Below, piece by piece: positions 48,201 through 60,200 of a stretch of 64,000 nt of DNA. The notes beneath the pieces were generated by a model, which searched no databases, was not told the origin of the DNA, and worked only from the letters and a program-made list of their open reading frames with translations. Source of the DNA: Pectinophora gossypiella (Eukaryota; Arthropoda; Insecta; Lepidoptera; Gelechiidae); contig NC_065429.1 of assembly GCF_024362695.1 (NCBI RefSeq), positions 310,001 through 374,000 of the forward strand, given 5' to 3'. How positions within the stretch are numbered: position 1 is the first letter of the stretch; each line of letters starts with the position of its first letter. A program made the position numbers and the translations under genes.

Positions 48201-51200
48201 ATGATGTTTTTGTAACTAAAAAAGGTATAACTGCCATTTTGAGCATTTTTTGCTTAATATTAGTTTTTTAATTTTGTTGTTTGTTTGAAATAAAGATCCT
48301 TAAATAGTAATTCATAATTTGTTTTACCAATGCTTTTTTGCGTATCCCTGCACATTTCATAATAGTTTTAATTAACATAGTAATTTAGGTATTTCATAGA
48401 TATTTATTTCATATTATTCTCATTTTGTGTTATTTATTCTTAATTCGTTTTAGGGACTACTTGCAACAGTGTTCCTTTTTTAAATATTCAAATAATTAAA
48501 AAAACAAATGATGGTTTTTAGTTCGGTTCGGCGGCCATATTAGGTGAGGTGTCATTTTATGTTTTACAAAAACAAAAAAAAATGTTTTATGTTACTATGC
48601 GTTTTATGATACCTTCTAAGCTTGTCATAAATCAGTTTTATGTTACTAAATGCATATAATAGTATTTTATGCAACAGTTGTATAAGAAGGGTCAAAAAAT
48701 GCGAGTGGCGTGAGTTGCGATGTGAGCCTTGGCGAACATCGCAATAAGAGACGCCACGAGCATTTTTTGACCTAGTTATACAACGTTGCATACAATACTT
48801 TTTCTACGACGACGTAATTTTAAACGAAACAAAAAATTTCCAATTTATTTTCCAACGCGCGGGAAAATGGCGGCAAATGTATACTTTTTTTTTATAGTAT
48901 ATCTATGGCACCAAACAAAGTAAAGGTGCCAGTTTCCAGGTCAAAAAAAAAAAAAAAACAACAACAATGCTTTTTTGGCGACATTATAGTACAGTTACAC
49001 TTTGTAAACAATGCTTTTATAGGCCATAGAGCGTAAACTTTTTCAAAGAGTTTAATTATGTATGTACTTATATTAGACTTTTTGGTTATTTAAATGCCAG
49101 ATTAAAGTAGAGGAGTAGAAAAAACAGATTTAAAACACTTTTGCATCTAGTCCGTTCCTTTTGTATATTCCTAGTTCATGAATTTTCCCTGTCTTTACCT
49201 ATTCATTATTTTTGAAGTAATCATGTGGGCAGATACCTCTATTTCTTCACCTATGGGAGACAAGGCGTAGGTAATCGGGTTGTGTCAATTTTCTTTTTAT
49301 ATAATAAAGAGATATTACTATCCAGCGTCATCTACATCTGGTAAAAGGTTTACGTACTTTATTGCGAAAAAAGCTTTATCTATATGTTCGTCATGTTTTG
49401 AGTGAATAGAGTTGTTATTGAAAGTAAACATAAGATAAACAGTCTATTCCGTTCCACTGCCGGGTACGGGCCTCTTCTCAATCAACCAGAGGAGGTATGG
49501 AGCATACTCCACCACGCTGCTCCGCCGCGGGTTGCTGGATATGTTACCTTTAACGAGACCTTTTAATATTAACGATGACTTAGTTGAACACAGCGCCATC
49601 TACGCCTTGCCTCCCGCCGCCCTAGCGCCACCTATCGAGCGCCCCTGCTAGTCCGGTAGTAACGCTAGCCCCCCACAGCCGCAGCGCCGCTCTCGTGTTG
49701 CTCGACGCCTCCGCCCCCGTTCGAGGAGGCGCCGCCGCCGCGGACCAGCCGGACCAACTCGTCGTCGACCACGTCGTCTTCGGCGTCGGGACGGCGTCGC
49801 GGCGCGTCGTCGGCTGCTAGCGTCGTGACGACGTCGTCTGCGTCGTCGCTCGCATTGACGCCTGCCGCGTTGAGCGGGGCGAGGAGTACTGACGCTAGGT
49901 TTGTATTTTTATTTATGGCTTAAAGGTTTATTTTTAATATTAATCTGACATTTATCTGGCAACACAGGAGACAAAGGATGAACGAAGTAGGGGATTAAAA
50001 AGGCCACATTGAAGCAACTCACCTAAAAAGCAATATTGCTATTTGACATTTATTGCCCATTTTGGTTGTTTTTTTAGGCACCTCCGGTTGATTGAGGGAG
50101 GCTTGTGCCCACCAGTGGGACGTATATAGGCTGTATGTCAAATCAAATCAATTTATTTGCGAGAACACATAAAATACAAAATGGCGGTAAAATAATTGAC
50201 ATAGGTAACAATGTTGTGATGTGTTCGGCCTGCATGCAAATATTAAAAATGGTACCTACATTGAAAAGAAGATTATTGAAAATTACGTATACTTATTACA
50301 AAATAAAATTATTTTTGTTTAAAATATTCTTTCAAATTATAATAACATTTGTTCATAAGCAATTTTGTTTGGTGTATGTATGTTATGTATTTGTGTATAG
50401 GCTATAAATTATGTATTAAATGCAGTATACAATGTTATTTCCAGCGTGTGCTGGACGCCGCCCGCGTCGGTGGAGGGCTCCACGCCCACCTGGACGGAAG
50501 GCACGCCCAGCTTCACCGAGTCCAGTAGCAGTGAACAAGGTAATGGTCTATACGACGTAAGATGAAATAAGATAAAAAAATCTAGTACTTAAAGACTCAC
50601 GCACTTGATATATTAAACTATTTTTAAATTTTAACAGGTCGATACGTGAATATTACATAGTAAATCAATTACCTAATTAGGTAATTAGCTTTATTTAACA
50701 AAATACCTGATTGATTTTACCTCATTTAACATTTAACCACACGTCCGCCGAGATATCAGACACAAAAGATTTTACATTGTGTCTGTTAGCTACGAGATCT
50801 GCGTTTAGGCGTTCGAAGTTAATCAAACATTTAAACGAGAAGGTTAAAAGACGTTGACAGCGCCATATATATTTTTATTAAGGTCCTTCATTAAACAAAC
50901 ACATTTTTTATTTGAGGTACACACACACACATACACACACACACATACACACTACACACACATACACACTACACACACTTTTTATACACACATTTCCTTG
51001 CGTATACACACATTTTTGCCCATTGTCTTTTATTAAAACTGATTCTAAAATGTGATATAGAAACGGTTTTTCCGGCGTATGCTATGTGACAATATTCAAA
51101 ATTCACAATATCTTAAATATGGAGCCGTGGTAGCCCAGTTGGTTGAACGCTTCCCTCTTTGAGGCCGCAGGTTCAAATCCAACACAGGCCTTAACCAATA

Positions 51201-54200
51201 ATTGTCGAATTTATTTTCGAATTCATGTTTTCATAAATGATTATCACGTGCTCAGTTGTGAAGGAAAATATCGCGAGGAAACCCCCATTCGAGAGAAATG
51301 CATTTTCGGAGGTATGTGACCTAACCTGTATTGGGCTGGTTTTCCCTTCGCAGGTTAGGTCAGACAGGCAGTCGCTTCTGTAAAAAACCGGACCTGTCAA
51401 ATCTTCAGGTTAGGTAAGCGGACCCTGTGAAAAACGGGATGATGCTAGGGAGATGATGACAATGTTTTAAATATGTTAGGCTACCCCATGACGCCGGCGC
51501 GCGGCGCCACCCCGGCCGACGGGCGCCGCTCACCGCGGCCGCCGCCACCACCCGCGCGGGTCGCTCCGCCCACCACCATCAACTGCCTCACCAGCGAAGT
51601 GGTAAGTCTTTTCAATATAACTCTTACACCATCATGTTACCTCTAGTTTTATTAGGGAATATTACTTTTTAATCCATTCGACTTTGCGCCATGACACTTA
51701 TAAGTTATACGTATAGAAACACGAAACCAAGTCACTTCGCGTTTTAATTTGTCTCACTCAAACTGAGCACGAAACGCACGAGTGTGAGCAGGATAGCTAT
51801 ATTTTGACTTGTTTTCATGATCAGAGTGTAGTGTAGTTTTGTCTCTTTCTAACATTACGGTGGGTTGGTCGATGCTGGTGCTAACATTTTGCAAGTAATG
51901 CCACTTATAAGCTTGGCAATGGACGGTACAAAATTGTTTCGAATATACATATATTAATGGTATATTATGGAAAAAATGGCTATAGATGGTATATTATAGG
52001 CATTTTATTTTTACAAAAGAAAAATTTAGAATGGAACAGTCAAAATGACAAATGACTAAAAAAATTAATAAAAAAAAGCAAATTGAAAATAAATTAAATA
52101 AAAAGATCTATTGATTTGTTTTTTATTTTGATTTGGGTTCAATTTGGCCATTTTAGAGTCCCAGATCCTATACACATAATTTTGTATCGTCCATTCACGC
52201 GATATTGTATGTACTCATATGCCTATTTTATACTAACAAATGCATTTTTATAGATTTTCAGCATATCCCTACATTTATATTAATGCTGTATTTTTTTATT
52301 TCGGACGCTGCTTTATGGTGGGTTAAATACAAATACTAGATGCACTTAAAAGAAAGAGTTGAAAATGATTATAAATGATAAACATTGTATTGGATTTATA
52401 CATATTTAATCGCTTGTTTTTATATCGTCACGGCTAGCTTTGTAGAATTGTTTTAGATGACGTCTTGTTGCTATGGGAAGGTTGGCAACAACCGGTTGCT
52501 AATACCGGTTATGGTATTAACATTTACCGGTTACAAAAACAATGCTCCCAAGCGTTATCCCGTTTTCCCGGGGTCCGCTTATTGAACCTGAAGATTTGAC
52601 AGGTCCGGTTTTTTACAAAAGTGACTGTCTGACCTTCCAACCCGCAAAGGGAAACGTTTTTTTACCGGTCATAAAAAAAACGGTTATTTTATTAGCGGTA
52701 GTCAAAAAACGATTTCATCTACACCGATTGTTCGAATTTGGATGATAAAATGTAGAGGGTAAAATTGAAGACAAACTTTAAATATTAAAAACCGAGGGTC
52801 TAAACAGCCAAATTAAAAAGCAATATAGCAATTTGACATTTGCGCATATATAACAAAATGCGCAATGTTAACAAATGTCAAATACCAATATTGCTTTTTA
52901 GATGAACTTATTTGATGTGGCCTTTTTACACCCCCTATAGATATTGTTTCATAAAAAACAACTCTTTGCTTTAGTTTTTGAATTGGATTAGGATATCATA
53001 TCGGTATCTTACGGTTCTTTTATAAATAAAATTAAATAAAAAATATTTACTTTCTGGTAAATTTATTTACTGATAAAATAGGGGAAAACGCCTTCCTTCC
53101 CATTTAATAAAGTAAATATTAATCAACGTTAAAATACACAAAATTGGGTGCTTCCATTTTAAGGAAAGCGTTGGAAAAGTTAGGCTTTTTTGTAATACGA
53201 AAAAGGACATTAAATAAAATGTAGCAATAATGTTTGCAAAATCGGTTTTTTAATCGATTTTACAAACTGTTTTTTTTTTATGTAATAAACATTTCTTTTT
53301 TTAAACGCGTATATTTGAACGCTAGTGTGGTCGAGTTATTTTGGAAATAGTTGCCAAATCGTGTTTGGTTTTCATCTTTTTAACTATAATTAATCAATTA
53401 AAATTTTAAAATGTAAAGGTTTATTTCATAGGTTTATCCCATTTAACACAGTTGGACAATCTTCCCATTTTCCACAGGGTCAGCTTACCTAACCTGAAGA
53501 TTTGACAGGTCCAGTTTTTTACAGAAGCGACTGAAGGGAAAACACAGCTGGACTTTAATAAATTTAAATGTTCATTAATTTAGAATAACATAACATTTTA
53601 GTTACATAATTACATTTTACAAATTAAATAAATTAAACAGCTTTTATATGTCCCACTGCTGGGCACAGGTTTCCCCTCTTTTAACCGGAGGAGGTACGGA
53701 GCGTACTCTACTGCGGGTTGGTGAACATTTTTATTTAATTAAATTATATTACTTTACTTGGGGGAGGCCTATGCCCAGCAGTGGGCGTCGTACGGCTGAT
53801 GACGACTTAAATTATCAAATATTTATCAAAAGGAATTTGTATGTATTGGTTTGTATTGATGGTAAACCTATGAAATAATCCTATTATGACCTGCAAATGT
53901 TTGTAGATCGCTGTCTATGACTGAATTTCATGACTGACATCATGCGATCAACCACAATCCATTTTCATCTAAGGACAAAACGAACAGGCGGGTTAAAAAG
54001 GCCACATCAAAGCAATTCTGTTAAAAAGCAATATTGCTATTTGACATTTGTTTGAACTGCTCACTTGTATATCCGCAAATGTCAAATTGCAATATTACTT
54101 TTTTTAGATGAATTGCTTCGATGTGGCTTTTTTAACCCCCTAGGATTGAAATCAAGAGTAGGTATTGATATGCCTATCGAGCTGATAATCTCATACGTAT

Positions 54201-57200
54201 CAAAAAAAAGAGCATTGCCTAGATTTGATGACTTCGTAAAGACTAGGAGTTGGTGTGTCGTGCAAAATGTCATTACATTTGGAATCCTAACCTTATAATC
54301 ATCGTAGTTAGTTGCGAATTTTGTGTAATATTACCAATATCTATAGGACATGATATTATCATTGTCACTGGAGGCAAAATTACGTAAAAAGTACGCCAAA
54401 ACGCCATTTCGTTTTTTTTATTATATTTTTTTAACAATATATCAAATTTAGATGACGTCAGTGTAAGATTACATTGATTTTTATTTTATTTTTTCTTCTT
54501 TTCTATTTTATTTTTCTTGTATAAAATGTTGTTTCTCGTTTAAAGTATTAGCTCGCTGTATAAGCATATCATCTGGTGATCTGTAACACAGGCTTACGCC
54601 TATCACAGACACCAGTCTCTCGCCTGCTTTATTAATCTGTACCCGTATTCATTGGATATTGTACTCAAGTTCTAAGCTAGTGAGAGAAATAAACATTATT
54701 TTTTTTTTTTATTTTTTTTTTTTTTCATTTTCTAGCAATGCATAGCATAGATTGCTATTTTAAAAGATATTTTGGCGATTACGTAATTTTGACACCCGTC
54801 CCGACAAGCTCTGATCCCAAAGAGACCTGGTGACGGTCGGTTGACCGAGAACTGAAAACTCTCGGTATGTCATGGGAGCAAGCTTTGGAGACTGAAAAAG
54901 ATCGCGAGGAATGGAATTCTGTTATTTGAACCCTACATCCCAACAGGGGATAAAGGGATTAGTAGAAGACGTAATTTTGCCTTTCTAGTGACGACAAAAT
55001 GGCGCCACCAGCATCTCAGAAAAAATCTGAGAATCGAATACACGTGATATGGGTTTTGCGGCACTGACTCTTAATCAGAAAACAGGAACTCACTATCATG
55101 TCATTTTGCGTATTCTTTAAAAAATAATATCGATATAAACTATTTTGGATTGTCTTGAAATGGAAAAGTACCCAGATTTGGGTATTTTTATTAAGATACA
55201 GAAAAGCTTCAGCCACTCCCAACCTAACAGGGGGGTTAAAAAAGCCAAACCGAAGTAATTCGTCTAAAAAAACAACATTGCAATTTGATATTTAATTTGC
55301 GCTTAGACAACTAAGTGCGCAATGCAAACAAATGTCAAATAGCAATATTGCTTTTTTAGATGAATTACTTCTGTGGCCTTTTTGTCATCTTACTTTTGGA
55401 TAATCGGGTGATCAGTCTGCAATGTCCTGAGCAAAACAGAGACCACAGAGTGACTTTTGTGGTATGTCCCCACCGGGTTTCGAACCCGGGACCTAAAGAT
55501 CGTGACCCCAACGCTCAATTGTGGACCAAAGAGGCAGTTAAGTTACATTAAAAGGTCAATGAGGTGCGTGTTTTACATTTAACTATTGTCATTTTAATCA
55601 ATCCCCCCCCCACGTACTTTGCGTCTGCGCATAAAACATTTCAATAATTCCATCGCAAGCAGTCCAAAATATTTACATCTCTTTTTAAACCATTGTGTCG
55701 TTTTTATAGTAGGTTCTTTAGTAACTAAAAAAAGTGTAAATTTTGTAAAAACTTTCTTATCGGTACCATACCATATCATTGATTTGCATAGTACAAAATT
55801 AATGATAAAAACCTTAGGTGGTTGTTAAAAAATGTACTTTTAAAATACACTTAGTTTTTGGTCAAAAAGAAAATTAATTTTCTGTCCAATAATAATGTTT
55901 CTAGATACACTATGCAAATAAATGTTGAAATGAAATGTAACATTAAAATGTTTAATCAAATGCGTACAGTCACGAGTACTAATATGTATACACTTTGATA
56001 CCATGTCACATTAAACTTTTGACAAAATAAACCGTAAGTCTCATTAGATGTCAAATATGACAGTGCGACAGGGTTCTAAAGTGGGTACATGATATTACTC
56101 ATGACTGTAAATTGACATAAATATATAAGAGATAACCACAGACCATAGAAACAAGGAAGATATAACCTCGGTACTCAATAACACAAGTCTGTATGTCGCC
56201 TGTCAACTCTACGTGGACCCGCCATTCGCCGTAGTAACACAAACGCTAGTTGCTGTGGTTGTGCGATAGCAAAGAAGCAAGGAATGATGTGGAAAGTTCT
56301 AGAATATGATCGCTGCCTTAGTAAAACATTTCGTGATATGCTTGTGCATATATTGTTTTAAGTTTACGCGGTTATTGGCCCCGATTCCTGCAGACACCGC
56401 CTAATTTTATTTTAAGTTATATCCGTCATTTTCATATCCGTCGAAAAGGAAAGGGATGGATGATTCACAGCTCTTAATTTTAGGAAGAATGAGTAAATGA
56501 ATGAATAATCCGGGCGAATCAAAAGGTACGTCGCTGGTATGCAATCCGTTTGACGTGCTGTCTACTTAACTGTGTCGGGTTATTGACGGATGTAAAATTT
56601 TTAGACGGTTGGTTTAGATTTGTGCTTAAAATTGACGTGTGTTCCATAAATTTTATGCTTGTCGATTACCCGTCCCTTTCCTTTTCGGCGGATAAGAAAA
56701 TGACAGATATAACTTAAAATAAAATTAGATGGTATTTACAGGAATTAGCACCATTATGATAATTAAAACACATAATAACGGGTTTTTACTGCGTTTACCC
56801 GCGAGGAGCTCGGTGGCGCAGCGGTAAACGCGCTCGGTCTGCGGTTGTTGAAGTAAAGCAACTTTCGCAAAGGCCGGTCATAGGATGGGTGACCACAAAA
56901 AAAAAGTTTTCATCTCGACCTCCTCCGTGCTTCGGAAGGCACGTTAAGCCGTTGATCCCGGCTGCATTAGCAGTCGTTAATAACCATCAATCCGCACTGG
57001 GCCCGCGTGGTGGTTTAAGACCCGATCTCCCTATCCATCCATAGGGAATGCCCGTGCCCCAGCAGTGGAGACGTTAATGGGCTGATGATGATGACTGCGT
57101 TTAAAGCAGGGGGGTTAAGGGTACATCCCGTGATCATGGCACTTGCAACAGTGTCGAAATATCGGGAGTCTCATATCCCTTATTATGTGTTTTAATTATG

Positions 57201-60200
57201 CTTGTGCATATTGCGGTCTCTATAATAAGAACTCTGAGGAGATAACTCATGAACCCAAATCGAAAATACACGTTCTTCTTATCATGTGGGTTGTGAGGTG
57301 GAATACTAGCCTCATCAACCCTGGTATCAGATTTATGATTGAGCCGCCAAAGGCCCCTGACATGGCTCATGTAACTATTACTCACTTACACCAGTAAATA
57401 CTAACCGGGACCAACGGCTTAACGTGCCTTCTGAAGCACGGATCATCTTACTTTCGGACAATCAGGTGATCAGCCTGTAATGTCCTAATCAAACTAGGGA
57501 TCACAAAGTGATTTTTGTGATATGTCCCCATCGGGATTCGAACCCGAGGCCTCCGGATTGTGAGTCCAACGCTCAATTACTGGACTACAGAGACCGTGTC
57601 TACATTGATTGAATGTGATATGGAGCATACTCCACCATGCTACCCTTAAGTAGGTTGGCGAAGTAACACTTAAACTGACTCATTCGACTCTAGCCATAGA
57701 GGCAGCCAATCAGCGACACCAAACACTTCAGGTCCCCGATACCGACCCCGCCGGCGTGGTCGACGATTCCCCTCATTCAGCGCTTATCGCTATCGACCCA
57801 CTAGGGTCGATTAATTCTTTCAAATATTTTTCCTCTCAGACGACGCCCTGAGCCGAGCCTCGCGCCCAACTGGGCACCCTCAGGCCTGTTGTCTTAAACG
57901 TTGTACCGGGTGAGAGCCTTCAGCGCTCCCCAATTGTCCGGCCAAGTAGTTAATGCCATCTGCGGCAAATCTACAATAAGTCACGGCCAAAAAAAAATGA
58001 CTCATTCGAATGCTAGTTTTCCAAATTGACCCGACTTGGACTGGAATACGTTGAAACTTTGGCTTGTATCTAGCACACAGACTTACGCGTTATGTCACTT
58101 ACTAGAATTCAAGGCAAGAGCGAATAGGCACTTTCTAGGTAAGCATATTCTACCCTCAACCAGATCCTCACTTACCATCAGGTAAGATTGTGGTCAAATA
58201 CTTGCCTATCACATACATACATACATAAACAGCCTATATACGTCCCACTGCTGGGCACAGGCTTCCCCACAATCAACCGGAGGGGGTATGGAGAATACTC
58301 CACCACGCTGCTCCACTGCGGGTTGGTGAAGGTGTTTTTACGGCTAATAGCCGGGACCACCAGCTTAACGTGCCCTCCGAAGCACGGAATCATCTTACTT
58401 TTTCAGACAATCAGGTGATTCAAGCCTGAAAAGTCCTTACCAAACAAAGGACAGTCTCACAAAGTGATTTCGACTACGTCCCCATCTACTACTTGCCTAT
58501 CATACTTGCCTATCACCAACAAAAAAATGCTAAAATCCTTTTTTCTATGACATTTTATATATTTATGACAATGTAACATGGTTCTATTAATATGTACTTA
58601 TAAAAATGGTTGTCTTAACTGAAGCAATTGCTGTTCGCTAAATACTGATATTATACATATATAGTCCGCTTTGTGAGTGTTATTATATTATACAAACTGT
58701 ATACTGTGATCTGTAAGTTATTTTTATCATAATTCCATTTATACTGTTCAGAGAAGAACTACAAGTAAATAAAGAAATATACATAAATTCCGTTTAGTTT
58801 CTAATAAGTTGGAATCGTTATTTTTCTCTGGATCTGCCTCATACAACAGGTCAAGTTAAAATGTCATAAAATGTCAGATGTACTTAAAAAAAAGCAAAAA
58901 ATAAATAAATCATAAATAAATTTAAATAACAGAAAAGTGTTTTATGACTTTTATGAGGTATGACAGATTATTGTCATTTTTATTTACAAATTTCAAGCAG
59001 AACTAAACATCTGATTTAAAAAAAATGTTTTTGTACGTATTGAAAATGATTGCCATTTAAAAGTCCAATATTTATTTTAATATGAAAAATTAAATAAAGA
59101 GAGAGATAAAACATTTTTGCATTAATTTAGATGTTGTTATTGATGTTTTTGTTACTAGACCTTTTTCTATTGTTATAAATGGAATTAAAAATACTTACAG
59201 ACCAACGAATAAAGTTATAAACTTTTTTGTAGGGGCAGCATATCGCAATGACTACGCATATCGTAAAATTTTTGAATATTATAATCTTTTTCATTTGAAA
59301 AATATTATATTTATGTTCATAAAATGTTAACAGTTTTAAATCTTTTTTTTCATAACTTTTTATTATCATGAAGTTTCAGTTTCGATCTAACTTCTATCTA
59401 ATATCAGTGATATATATATTCTAATTCCTCGTGGCTTCCCTTCTATGATGTTTTTAATAAATTCGCCGTGTCTTATTAAGTGTCCAATCATGTTGCTTTC
59501 CTCATTAGTATCTCTTTTTCTCTAAAGGGGAAGACTAAAAAGAGCTTGTATGGAACAGATTAAAGAGAAGGCGACCGTCGTGTCTTATAAGGAAATGAAA
59601 GAACTGGCCTTTGATAGACAAGAATGGAGAATGCTACACCGACAGAAGCACATCACTAATTTAAGAGCCACGCTCTTTTCGGTGTAGCATTCTCCATGCT
59701 ACAGAAAAAATACCTCAAAATATTTTTTTTTATCAGTATTATTTTGATATAATCGCTCCGTATTTTGTCGCAAGTGAAGTTTTGTGAAAATAATCGATAA
59801 AAGTTTGAATTTCCACAAAAAAAAGAAAAATGTATTTTTTTCAAAATGGTGCCCCTCCAAAGACATAGTAAGGTGTGTAAAAATTGTTTTGTTACGAGTA
59901 CCCTCGTTGTTACGATATATCAATATTGTATATTATGTTGTTGTTAACTATTTAAGGCGATCGACATGTAGAATAAATATTTGAAGAAAAGCAGAGATTT
60001 TTATTGCCTGAGCAGCAACATTTCAGGTGATAGGTGTCATTTCGTTTAGCAATGTTCCCTTTAAACCTGTTTTAACTTTTTTTAATCTTAAAACTTCACT
60101 TTATTTTATTAATTTTTGAATGTTCAAATTCATAAGTTGCAACGATAGGACATCTCAAGTAGAATAGGGCGTCATGGTTTTTTTTATTTATTAATTTTTT

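Larger units (their letters stand above)
56360..57195 (-). mobile_element. Element I, longest copy, hosting MITE-F and SINE-C
   Basis: It is flanked by the 15-bp duplication TATGCTTGTGCATAT (near 56338-56352 and 57197-57211). After removing the two insertions, it contains both inverted arms plus the ATCCCGTGATCATGGCACTT and TCGGGAGTCTCATATCCC segments missing from short copies. Confidence 0.75.
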
